A DNA stretch of 64,000 nt. It comes from Anaspis maculata. Its lineage: Eukaryota; Arthropoda; Insecta; Coleoptera; Scraptiidae. Made by a program: the position numbers and the translations under genes. This document shows positions 46,039-56,833 of this stretch, one piece after another. How positions within the stretch are numbered: the first letter of the stretch is position 1; every line of letters starts with the position of its first letter. The notes under the pieces are model-generated. The model was not told the DNA's origin and ran no database searches. It worked only from the letters and a program-made list of their open reading frames with translations. The stretch is taken from positions 47,222,601 to 47,286,600 of the forward strand of contig OX421964.1 in assembly GCA_949128115.1 (NCBI GenBank), written 5' to 3'.

Positions 46039-46594
46039 CAATAAATACCCTTTGATTACCAGGTTGAGAAAGAACGAATGAATACGAGAGGTAGCCAGTA
46101 GTGTAGGTAGCGCGACCAAAGAAATTAACAAGAGAGTTTTGCAGCATTGCCCACCCGCTGACGAGTGCTCTTCAAGCTACAAATATCTCCGGATCAAATA
46201 TGTACCAAGCCATATGCGTAGTATCAGAATGGTGCATCTTAATACTTAACTCGGCCCTTTCAGGATGTACCTATGGGAGAAGTTTGTGCAAATAAAAATA
46301 CGCACTAGTTATTGGTCAATAAATACCCTTTGATTACCAGGTTGAGAAAGAACGAATGAATACGAGAGGTAGCCAGTAGTGTAGGTAGCGCGACCAAAGA
46401 AATTAACAAGAGAGTTTTGCAGCATTGCCCACCCGCTGACGAGTGCTCTTCAAGCTACAAATATCTCCGGATCAAATATGTACCAAGCCATATGCGTAGT
46501 ATCAGAATGGTGCATCTTAATACTTAACTCGGCCCTTTCAGGATGTACCTATGGGAGAAGTTTGTGCAAATAAAAATACGCACTAGTTATTGGT
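46039..46594. repeat. 278-bp tandem duplication, left arm
   Basis: Two head-to-tail copies (46039-46316 and 46317-46594), identical as far as read, starting CAATAAATACCCTTTGATTA and ending CACTAGTTATTGGT. The mirror is at 49931-50486. Confidence 0.9.
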
Positions 46595-47004
46595 TACAGC
46601 TTTGTTCATTTCAGATTTTTAAACAGTTCCATACTCCTATCCTTACCTTAGATATGAAAGATTTTATTGTATCTATCTATGTACTAACAAGACTCTAAGA
46701 ATTTTCATTCACATGTTCGAAAATATTTGCAGTCATTTCTTACAATAATTGAAGGGTTTGACTGTCGAAGAGACAAATATGGTTTCGCCAGCTAATGATG
46801 TTGGATATAAGAATCCAAGCTCGCATAGAAGGTCGAACGCAACCCGTTGACGCCTCTAATATTATTATCCCACTTTCTCGTCGTCTTCCTTCCAATAAAA
46901 GTACCTCGCCAACATTAGCACTTTTGGAAGTTTTTAAATACACTAACTTATCTGTAACTGCGCCTGGGTCGGTAGGACAGCCATATTCTCCATTTTTTTT
47001 CAAT

Positions 47005-47568
47005 TCACTGAAATTCTTTGCCACTTCTTTTGAGGCTGGAACCTAACTTGGAGAGATTTCTATAGGTCCTTATTGGTGCAGATTGACCTTTTGTCGAGAA
47101 TCCAAATCGGTAGCAAGAAGCATCATGGACAAAGTCGTCATCACTCATTTCATCATCCATTGTCTCACCGCTGTCCGTCGTTTTCAGATTTTGAGAGAAG
47201 GTTACTTCTAATTGATAAGATCTCGAGTGTATTGCAGATGTAGATGAACTGGTTCCGCACCTACGACGTTGGAATTTTTTTTTGTGTCCATACTTGTTTT
47301 GTTGAAGATATGTTAGCTCGGGACATATTCTTCAAGAAAACTGAGCTATTTTCAATATTTTGTAGGATATATGCGATGGCAGGGCCTTCTTCTCTTTAGT
47401 TTCTCGCACCAAGCGTGCTAACATAGACTTTAAAATACCGAAAACTCGGGCACTTGTTCTAACCTAGGTCTCTCGAAGGACTTTAGTTATAGCGCTTTGA
47501 ATTTTTTCGGAAATATTTCTCTTGCTTTCTGCAGCTCTACCTTCTATCGTTATCAAAAGCTCGATCAT
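47005..47568 (-). pseudogene. Decayed 188-codon frame, left arm
   Basis: Mirror image of 48957-49520, including the same two in-frame stops. See that entry for the description. Confidence 0.4.
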
Positions 47569-47726
47569 TTCTGGATATTTTGCTCCCGCTCATTCAAATA
47601 TACAGATACTCTTCATTTCACGTTTTACTTATCTCAGCATGATGAATAATCTCACCATTATTTTGTCTCCATCGATTGTCCCCTTTCAGTGTCCACTTCA
47701 ATGTCACCTTTGTACTCTTCAATTGT

Positions 47727-47812
47727 CCCTAACGTGTCCCTAACGTGTCTCTAACGTGTCCCTAACGTGTCTCTAACGTGTCCCTAACGTGTCTCTAACG
47801 TGTCCCCTATGT
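47727..47812. repeat. 12-bp minisatellite, left arm
   Basis: About seven copies of CTAACGTGTCCC / CTAACGTGTCTC, the two variants alternating. The mirror is at 48713-48798. Confidence 0.9.
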
Positions 47813-47930
47813 CACTTCCAATGTCCCATATGTCCCCTGTGTCTCCTTCAATTGTCTGTTTGTCAATTAAATGATTCAATTTGCTTGTGTTTATACCGTG
47901 TCACAATGATCAGGTCAGGAGTATAGAGAC

Positions 47931-48085
47931 TTAGCGGTTGAAGCATGACGACTCGGCGGGCAGAGCATGACGACTCAAAAGGCCGACGTATGCAGACTTT
48001 GCCAGTGGACAGCGTATAGCGAGAAGTTCTAGTAGTCATGCTCTGTCTGCCAAGTCGTCATGCTTTAACCGCTAAGTCTCTATAC
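47931..48085. repeat. Nested hairpin next to palindrome centre, left side
   Basis: TATAGAGACTTAGCGGTT..GCATGACGACTCGGCGGGCAG pairs with CTGTCTGCCAAGTCGTCATGC..AACCGCTAAGTCTCTATA, giving stems of about 50 bp around a ~50-bp loop. Each palindrome arm therefore ends in its own hairpin. The mirror is at 48440-48594. Confidence 0.85.
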
Positions 48086-48239
48086 ATCATCGTCATCAAC
48101 CCCGATCATAGATGATAGCGTTCGCAATCATCGTCTCAACTCCTTTCATCAACATCACCATCATCAATCATCATCGTCATCAACCCCGATCATAGATGAT
48201 AGCGTTCGCAATCAACGTCTCAACTCCTTTCATCAACGT
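48086..48239. repeat. ~80-bp direct repeats flanking the palindrome loop
   Basis: Two copies of CATCAACCCCGATCATAGAT..GATAGCGTTCGCAATCATCG..CAACTCCTTTCATCAAC (from about 48090 and 48178). A third start in the loop (48263-48282) breaks off at GATGCTAACG. Mirror copies are at 48286-48439. Confidence 0.8.
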
Positions 48240-48285
48240 CATCATCGTCAAACATCATCATCATCAACCCCGATCATAGATGCTA
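48240..48285. other. 46-bp asymmetric loop at palindrome centre
   Basis: The only stretch of the 10.93-kb structure without mirror symmetry. It consists of CATCAT-type repeats and the start of another CATCAACCCCGATCATAGAT unit. Confidence 0.85.
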
Positions 48286-48439
48286 ACGTTGATGAAAGGA
48301 GTTGAGACGATGATTGCGAACGCTATCATCTATGATCGGGGTTGATGACGATGATGATTGATGATGGTGATGTTGATGAAAGGAGTTGAGACGATGATTG
48401 CGAACGCTATCATCTATGATCGGGGTTGATGACGATGAT

Positions 48440-48594
48440 GTATAGAGACTTAGCGGTTAAAGCATGACGACTTGGCAGACAGAGCATGACTACTAGAACT
48501 TCTCGCTATACGCTGTCCACTGGCAAAGTCTGCATACGTCGGCCTTTTGAGTCGTCATGCTCTGCCCGCCGAGTCGTCATGCTTCAACCGCTAA
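48440..48594. repeat. Nested hairpin next to palindrome centre, right side
   Basis: Mirror image of 47931-48085. Confidence 0.85.
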
Positions 48595-48712
48595 GTCTCT
48601 ATACTCCTGACCTGATCATTGTGACACGGTATAAACACAAGCAAATTGAATCATTTAATTGACAAACAGACAATTGAAGGAGACACATGGGACATATGGG
48701 ACATTGGAAGTG

Positions 48713-48798
48713 ACATAGGGGACACGTTAGAGACACGTTAGGGACACGTTAGAGACACGTTAGGGACACGTTAGAGACACGTTAGGGACACGTTAGGG
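48713..48798. repeat. 12-bp minisatellite, right arm
   Basis: Mirror image of 47727-47812. Confidence 0.9.
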
Positions 48799-48956
48799 AC
48801 AATTGAAGAGTACAAAGGTGACATTGAAGTGGACACTGAAAGGGGACAATCGATGGAGACAAAATAATGGTGAGATTATTCATCATGCTGAGATAAGTAA
48901 AACGTGAAATGAAGAGTATCTGTATATTTGAATGAGCGGGAGCAAAATATCCAGAA

Positions 48957-49520
48957 ATGATCGAGCTTTTGATAACGATAGAAGGTAGAGCTGCAGAAAG
49001 CAAGAGAAATATTTCCGAAAAAATTCAAAGCGCTATAACTAAAGTCCTTCGAGAGACCTAGGTTAGAACAAGTGCCCGAGTTTTCGGTATTTTAAAGTCT
49101 ATGTTAGCACGCTTGGTGCGAGAAACTAAAGAGAAGAAGGCCCTGCCATCGCATATATCCTACAAAATATTGAAAATAGCTCAGTTTTCTTGAAGAATAT
49201 GTCCCGAGCTAACATATCTTCAACAAAACAAGTATGGACACAAAAAAAAATTCCAACGTCGTAGGTGCGGAACCAGTTCATCTACATCTGCAATACACTC
49301 GAGATCTTATCAATTAGAAGTAACCTTCTCTCAAAATCTGAAAACGACGGACAGCGGTGAGACAATGGATGATGAAATGAGTGATGACGACTTTGTCCAT
49401 GATGCTTCTTGCTACCGATTTGGATTCTCGACAAAAGGTCAATCTGCACCAATAAGGACCTATAGAAATCTCTCCAAGTTAGGTTCCAGCCTCAAAAGAA
49501 GTGGCAAAGAATTTCAGTGA
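48957..49520 (+). pseudogene. Decayed 188-codon frame reading outward, right arm
   Basis: From ATG 48957 one frame runs 188 codons with only two internal stops, TAG 49059 and TGA 49191, and ends at TGA 49518. It opens MIELLITIEGRAAESKRNIS. Its last segment, after the second stop, is 108 codons long, with a basic FQRRR patch and an acidic MDDEMSDDDF motif. A second frame continues the coding-like text from 49501 to 49785 (KNFSELKKNGEYGC..). An identical copy lies in the left arm on the minus strand, so the stops predate the inverted duplication or arose with it. I recognise no domain; a lost transposon gene is the likely source. Without stop correction it cannot make a full protein. Confidence 0.4.
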
Positions 49521-49930
49521 ATTGAAAAAAAATGGAGAATATGGCTGTCCTACCGACCCAGGCGCAGTTACAGATAAGTTAGTGTATTTAAAAACTTCCA
49601 AAAGTGCTAATGTTGGCGAGGTACTTTTATTGGAAGGAAGACGACGAGAAAGTGGGATAATAATATTAGAGGCGTCAACGGGTTGCGTTCGACCTTCTAT
49701 GCGAGCTTGGATTCTTATATCCAACATCATTAGCTGGCGAAACCATATTTGTCTCTTCGACAGTCAAACCCTTCAATTATTGTAAGAAATGACTGCAAAT
49801 ATTTTCGAACATGTGAATGAAAATTCTTAGAGTCTTGTTAGTACATAGATAGATACAATAAAATCTTTCATATCTAAGGTAAGGATAGGAGTATGGAACT
49901 GTTTAAAAATCTGAAATGAACAAAGCTGTA

Positions 49931-50486
49931 ACCAATAACTAGTGCGTATTTTTATTTGCACAAACTTCTCCCATAGGTACATCCTGAAAGGGCCGAGTTA
50001 AGTATTAAGATGCACCATTCTGATACTACGCATATGGCTTGGTACATATTTGATCCGGAGATATTTGTAGCTTGAAGAGCACTCGTCAGCGGGTGGGCAA
50101 TGCTGCAAAACTCTCTTGTTAATTTCTTTGGTCGCGCTACCTACACTACTGGCTACCTCTCGTATTCATTCGTTCTTTCTCAACCTGGTAATCAAAGGGT
50201 ATTTATTGACCAATAACTAGTGCGTATTTTTATTTGCACAAACTTCTCCCATAGGTACATCCTGAAAGGGCCGAGTTAAGTATTAAGATGCACCATTCTG
50301 ATACTACGCATATGGCTTGGTACATATTTGATCCGGAGATATTTGTAGCTTGAAGAGCACTCGTCAGCGGGTGGGCAATGCTGCAAAACTCTCTTGTTAA
50401 TTTCTTTGGTCGCGCTACCTACACTACTGGCTACCTCTCGTATTCATTCGTTCTTTCTCAACCTGGTAATCAAAGGGTATTTATTG
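49931..50486. repeat. 278-bp tandem duplication, right arm
   Basis: Mirror image of 46039-46594. Confidence 0.9.
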
Positions 50487-51104
50487 AAAATTCAAGGTCG
50501 GTCAAGTAGAAAATTCTTATAAAATGCTGGCTTGCTAGAGTCGTTTATATTAGACCCTCAGGTACTTGAAAAATTTCAGTAGGCAGGTGTACTCAATGCA
50601 ATCGATAATCGCTAACATTTTAGGCTAATACCTTTGAGCATTGAAAAACATTAGGTATTTTTATGTAAATTTGTCCATATGTTAATAGTTTTTATTAAAA
50701 CATCTTTCCAACACATTGAGCTCCTAAATACTTATATCTTTTATATTTTTTTATTTTCACATTGCCGTACTGGACTGACAAAATTCAGCGCTGATATTTT
50801 TCAAGTCGGAGCATTATGTGATAAGCACAAAGTAATTTTTAAATAAAGTTTCTATTTATATAATAATTATTGATTATCTGGTGGCTCCGTGGATATGTGC
50901 ATATGATACTAAAAATTCCTGTTCAGACACGATCTTTCAGGTAAAAAATAAATAAATAGCTCAGGGCTTTTCAGGTAAGAAGTTACGAACAACCACCCAG
51001 TCGACAGGTGGTGGTGGTGGTGCGTTTGCATTCGTTATCTAGCAGCCTCATGGGTTGGTGCTGTGCCGTGTTTGTGTTTTTCGTGTAAGTTTAATTTTCA
51101 CTAT

Positions 51105-51305
51105 GTTTATGCGGACAATTCATTTATTTAAGTACATATTCTTATGGAAACACATTACTATATGTACGGGTTATATTTAGAAAAAAATTTAACTTTCTTT
51201 TGACAAAAAAATTCTATTTCGATACAGGCCCCTGGTCGATAGTTCCGGATTTTTGGAAACGACTGCAAAGCCGCGGCTCGCTGTATATTATACCTACCCC
51301 ACGCA
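51105..51305 (-). repeat. Dispersed-family copy in right palindrome arm
   Basis: Mirror image of 45220-45420. Confidence 0.5.
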
Positions 51306-52174
51306 AAGCTAAGCCAATTCCATCGATCTTTTTCAATGTAATGTCTCATGCTTATGCAAAAAAAAAAAAATCACCCACAGATTCGATGGTCAAACTTTAT
51401 TGAAAAAAAAATCAATCTCTTGTTAAAACTCTGTGGAATGACTACAGTTGATGGAAAAAAGACTGGTTACGCGGATAAACAGTATAGATTGTTCAAATTC
51501 AAACTTATTACCACGGTTTACATGGTGGATATTGTCACGCCACTCACGACCTTAAGGGCCTTGCGACAATTAGCATGTTTTATTTTCAATAATTATGCTC
51601 CCGTAATACTGTCATAACCTTATAAATTATAAGAAAAAAGGCCTTCAACCAATTACCTGTTGGTAAGAGCCGTTATTTTGGGTGCGACTTCTCAGGTAGT
51701 TGAAATGCATATACCTACAAACAATAAGCCTCACGGTCGTGGAGGCATATTCACTCGTTCATTTTCCGTACCCCCCAACAATACTATGTCTTATGAAACT
51801 TGTATTATAATATCCTGTTAGACATAACATACAATTTTTGATTTTTTTTTTGTAGTACTCACCTGGAATGTTCTCATCACAACTACAATAACTAGAATTA
51901 TACTGTCAACCTGATCCAGTTACTGAATTCACACTATCAACGATTCTCTCTAAGAGCCAACAGTGGGCCCTTCGCCTTCCCAGCACCCGAGAATAGAAGT
52001 GATGTCGTTTGCAAAGTGAAAATAATAAAACTGAGCTATAAGAATTTCAAGCTACTCAATTTTGGCTCCATGAAGGAGTTAATTGTGTCCGATAATGATG
52101 ACGATGATTCCAACAATTTGCCTCGCGTCCGGCACATCAGAACTGCCGACCATCAAGTTGTCGTGTTAAGTGTA

Positions 52175-53225
52175 CTTCGACTTTGGGTGAATGATGTTTG
52201 TACTGAGAAATTGTATTAAAAATGTACCTCGATTTCAGGTCATTGATATTTGTGTGATCAACCCTATAAATTCGTTTATTATAATTTGTTTGTGCCTTAA
52301 TTCAAATTTCAAATAATTTTATATGGTATAATCAACTAAGAAATTGTATTAAAAGTACCTACTCCTATTTTAAAGTATTCAATGTTTGTGTAATCAGCTA
52401 TAAAAATCGCTCATGAACACCTGTTTTGGCCTCATTTGAATTTCGCGTAATTGCCTATGTAAGTAACTAAGAAATTGTATTGAATGTACCTACTTCGATT
52501 TTGAGTAATTCAAGTTTGTATTATTCAACACTGTAAATTTGTTTATGATCACCTCTTCGTGCCCTATTTTGAATTTCATGTAATTGTATATTATGTAATC
52601 AACTAAAAAATAGTCAAATGTACTTCGATTTTATGTTCGTGTGCATATCTTCTATGTATAATCAACTATGTAAATTTGTTTATTATCACCTGTTTGTGCC
52701 TTATTTCAAATTTCATGTAATGGTATGCGGTAATCAGCTGGGAAATTGTATCAAATGTACTTCGATTTCAAGTGAATAATGTCTGTATACTTAGCTATGA
52801 AAAGTCATTCATGCTCACCTGTTTGTACCTTATTTTAAGTTTCACGTAATTGTCTATGTAAGCAACTAAGAACATGTATTAGATGTTTCTCGATTATAGG
52901 TAGTTGATGCCTGTATACTCAGCTATGAAAAATCGTTCACGATCACCTCCTGTTTGTGCCTTATTTCAATTTGTCGTAATTGTCTATGTAAGCAACTAAG
53001 AAATTTTATCGAACGTACTTCGATTTCAAGTAATTTTAGTAATCAATGTTTGTATGTATAATCAATACTGTAAATTTTTTTATGATCACCTGTTTGTGCT
53101 TTATTTTGAATTTAATATAATTGTCTATGTAAGCAGTTATGTGAATTAAACTACGAATAAATCATGATGTTGAGGTCTTACCCTGAACTGTATGTAATTA
53201 TTGTCTATGTAACTAGCACAGTATA
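52175..53225. repeat. Tandem array of ~140-bp units, right arm
   Basis: Mirror image of 43300-44350. Confidence 0.85.
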
Positions 53226-53439
53226 TTGGTCTGTCAATAAAATGGTTCTATTTGCTTGCGTTTATATACCAAAAATAACTATTGAAACCAAACCACTTGA
53301 GAGTTTGCGAGGGTTAAGATACAATGAGGAGTGCTTCAGTAGGTATAGGGAATTCAAACATCCCGCGCTTTCAAGCTAACAAATGTCTCCTGCCAAACAC
53401 AATCTGTGACCTAACCTGTCAAATCCAAATTCCACGTAC

Positions 53440-53679
53440 TTTTCAAATTTCCCGCACGTTAAAATCTCCCACATGTCAAATGCCGGTAATACAGAATAAA
53501 TGCTTGACGATCAGTCAAAAAAGTCACTAGATTCAGTGATAATAACCAAAAGTCACCAGATGATCTAAAAACTTTTAAAATTTCCCGCGCCACCTGTCAA
53601 ATGCCGGTAATGCAGATCCAATGCTTAACGACCTGTCAAAAAAGTCACTAGATTCAGTGTTGCCAACCAAAAGTCACCA
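53440..53679. repeat. Two ~110-bp direct repeats near the palindrome end, right arm
   Basis: Mirror image of 42846-43085. Confidence 0.8.
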
Positions 53680-53727
53680 GATAAAAGTCCCTAGAAACGT
53701 CTGGCTCAACTGACCCCGTACCTACTT

Positions 53728-54640
53728 CCCTACTTAAAAAAAAAATGGAAAAAAAAATCTCTTCAACCAATTGATATATTTTCCGTAAATTTCCAGGAAA
53801 TACTAATTATTACTCTTCTTGATGATTGAAAGTATTTCTAGTCAAATCTGTTTCATTGGCAAGTACTCTCTTATTTTTTCTTAAAATTTTTAGTATATTA
53901 TTCAACAAGCGGGTAATGATTGCTTCTTACTCATGAGGATGCAGTTTGCTGACACGAGCCTTGGCGAGTGTCGTGAAGCATCCGAATGAGTAATAGCCAT
54001 CACCCGCGAGTAGAATACCATGCTTTATCTAGTCTTATTGAAAAATGCGGGCATGTATGCGCGTGATAATGCGTGCATTATTCAATAGGATTGGATAAAG
54101 TTATTTACGTGTTTGTTGTGTTGATACATGAGATGTAATGACTTGGATATAAGTTGTATATGGATATTACATTTCTTGTATTTAAGTTGACACTTGTCAA
54201 AATAACCTCAAAAATTACAAAATTTCACAATTTTCAATAGAACAAACACGTAAAATGTTGTACAACACTCGTGGCTTGTTACATAAGATGCTTTCCGACA
54301 CTCAGCCTCTTACAGGACTCGGGCTGCGCCCTCGTTCTGCAAATTTCGACTTCGTGTCTGAAAACCACTTATGTAACAGCCAACTCGTATTGTAAACTAC
54401 TATTACCACAGACTATTATCTAAGCGTTGAATAATACCCGTCACTTTTAACACGTCGTAGAAGTCTCCAAGGGGGTGTATAATTACTTTAATTTATACGT
54501 GAACACACTGTACAACTTTTGTACAAAAAAAATCAGACATGCGATATGTGGGCAACTGAGCAAACAGACAGATAAATAGACATTAAAGCTAATAAACTAA
54601 AGTAAACATAAACTCAATATATGTATGTAATTTAATGATG
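53728..54640. other. AT-rich non-coding stretch with short GC-rich motifs
   Basis: Starts with the right CCCT flank of the palindrome. A CACGAGCCTTGGCGAGTGTC-type motif (about 53956) and an ACAGGACTCGGGCTGCGCCC motif (about 54312) are of a kind also seen at about 56396 (CACGAGGAGCGAAGCGACGA). No complete element was delimited. Confidence 0.3.
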
Positions 54641-54649
54641 CCCATAATA

Positions 54650-55800
54650 CAGAAAAAAAACCTCCGCCGAAATGAAGCTTTTGTGAGCAATATGACAATA
54701 TCCGATCTTAAGTCTCGCGGGGCAAGTTAAATGAAAGCTTTTGCAGAGTTGAAATTACTTGGGCACTTCACATCATTTCTAGGAAGAATCCTCGAAAGAA
54801 TCGAATATCCGCATCATCCGGATTATGCTGCTGCTTCTCTGTTGATGTTCATGGGTTTGATGACGACAAGAACCAATTTAACTGTGAAAAAGAGATCTTT
54901 TTCCCCGAGTACCGCCACAGAGCGGAGCCTGCCACTGTTATTATTAAAAAGTTAATTCAAGTCCGACCGGTGTCTCTTTCAAAGGCACCCCCAGCAATTT
55001 ATTTTCGGTTACAGTGTGATGAGTTTTCGGAGCGGTTTAATGGGAAATAAATACGGCTCGTTAAATCGACGCAAAACATCATCGTTTTAGGGACGCGCCC
55101 GAGCATCACTACATTATTTTATTTATATAAAAGTAAGAGCGCCTTAATTATTTTTCACGCAATTTAACCTGCCGCGCCTCTGGAAGATAAGAATTTGGAA
55201 ACTTTGCCGTGGTGGTGACACCGCAAGCAAGAAAACTTCCCCTGAGGACAGCGACGCGCGAGCCTCTCACGCGGTCACATTTCACCCACCGGAGCAGGAA
55301 TTGAGTGAGAATGCGATGTCGTTCTATTGGCAAACTTCGACTCTTGATGAAGCATTTCGATAAAAATAGACGGGTGGTGATATCGAAAGGACAAGCGAAA
55401 AGGAAAGTCCACCGGAAAAACTTCCGCAGGGTTTTTTCTCATAATGATCGGCAGGCCACGATTCTAAAAAGAGTGACGAGTAATACGGCGGAAGTAAAAA
55501 GGTCGGCCGGGAGAAGAGAGAAGGTCCGACATTTACGTCATTAAATTCGTCCTCATCTGGCTCAGCCTGCCGCGGAGTGTGTACAGTACAGGATCTTGAG
55601 TAAATAATTTTCCAGAATGCTGCTTTTCGAAAAATGGGGATAATCACTCCACCCGGCCGACCATCAAGTTGCTCAACTTCCTTTGATGTGCGCTGAATGG
55701 GATCGAAATGCCGTTCATACAACGCACGCTTACATGGCCTGTGTGCTTGCAGCGTGTGTGGAAAAAAGTTGGAATGTGAAACTCCAAACAAAATCTACGT
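54650..55800. other. GC-balanced unique segment, no assigned gene
   Basis: No repeats are seen and composition is higher in G+C than the flanks. Opposing frames are open at 55324-55791 (minus, 155 codons) and 55305-55544 (plus); neither shows a domain. The minus frame is Pro/Ser/Phe-rich without codon structure I can support. It could be an untranslated exon, regulatory DNA or a diverged gene. Confidence 0.25.
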
Positions 55801-55805
55801 AACAA

Positions 55806-55840
55806 TGCCTAACCCCCTAACCGCTTAGGGCTTAGGCAGT
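55806..55840. repeat. Short CCTAA/TTAGG hairpin
   Basis: TGCCTAACCCCCTAA, loop CCGC, TTAGGGCTTAGGCAG: an imperfect 15-bp stem. Confidence 0.8.
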
Positions 55841-56833
55841 AATCAGTTTGAAAAAGTGGTGAAGAACTAAGGATGCCCAGTACCCAGTTTTAGTAGATGT
55901 TCTGAACTCTCGCTGAAAAAAGTTGCTCCTTATTCAAGACATTTTTTCGAGCGTATCTACTACCTATACACAATGGTTATTGAGTGAGTTGAATACTCAC
56001 TTTGTATAATAATAATTCAGGAGTGATTGGATAAGTACCAAAGTACCTAATCAATAAATGTCTGTAACTGAGCCCTGACAGTTATAAGAGTTGAGCAACA
56101 ACAGATATCTCTTGTTTCGCCCCAAAATTTCCCAAGTTTATTGATAGTCGTAAATTCTTGAACAAATCTACGGCTCCTTCTGTCAAAGCGCACACCGTAC
56201 ACCCACAAACTTTGCTCAATTTCAAACTTGCGCCATTCGTTCTTTTCCAATTTGAATATGTACAGGGTGTCTCAAAAGCTCACTCATTCCGAGTTTACAA
56301 AATCATATGGAGTCTACTTAAAAACGCAAGAAAAATAGGTTTAAAAATAGTATATTTTAATAAGACAACGTATTGTCACACGCGTCATTTTGAAGCACGA
56401 GGAGCGAAGCGACGAGTGTGACAATATAGGTCTTATAAAACGTGTGTTATATACAATTTTTTCTATTTTGCCACTTTTCCATGCTTTTTTTCAATAAAAA
56501 AAAAGTAAAATATGTGCCCCTGCTAACAAAATTGTTGGGAATTGCTCTTGATGGTGAAAGCACAGTTTATCATCAGGAATGAGCCGTATTTTTCTGAAAT
56601 AAACCCCTTCTGCGAAGTGATGTCACCTAAGCTGTCTCTTCTGTCAGTGAGTGCTGTCATGTCGATGTCATCATGCCCGCTGATATTGCCAACATCTGGG
56701 GGTAAAAAAATACGTATCGAATTTAAGCTTGTTACGATACGCGAATGACGTCATTTGAGTATCGTAATGACTTTCTTATGGACGCAAAATAGAGAAAATA
56801 TCATTGTATATTTTTGAAGATATGAGAGAAATA

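Larger units (their letters stand above)
42798..53727. repeat. 10.93-kb near-perfect palindrome (foldback), two 5,442-bp arms
   Basis: Every position from 42798 to 48239 that I checked pairs with its mirror (coordinates sum to 96525) on the opposite strand. Seven separate mirrored reading frames are identical, and the only mismatch found by eye is 48215/48310. The outer ends are AAGTAGGTACGGGGTCAG and its inverse. The symmetry stops abruptly at both ends, and the element is flanked by CCCT on each side. The arms contain tandem arrays like those in foldback-type transposons. A recent transposon dimer/foldback, a real genomic inverted duplication and an assembly fold-back are all possible. Confidence 0.95.

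Noticed and set aside
47727..47812. Host telomere-like or regulatory array from the 12-bp units
   Set aside because: The unit CTAACGTGTC(C/T)C is a local minisatellite confined to the palindrome arms.
42798..53727. Treating mirrored frames in the palindrome as separate genes
   Set aside because: Every frame on one arm has an identical mirror on the other; all are short, most lack an ATG, and none has a domain.
55324..55791. 155-codon minus-strand frame
   Set aside because: No domain, opposite strand also open, no splice or poly(A) support.
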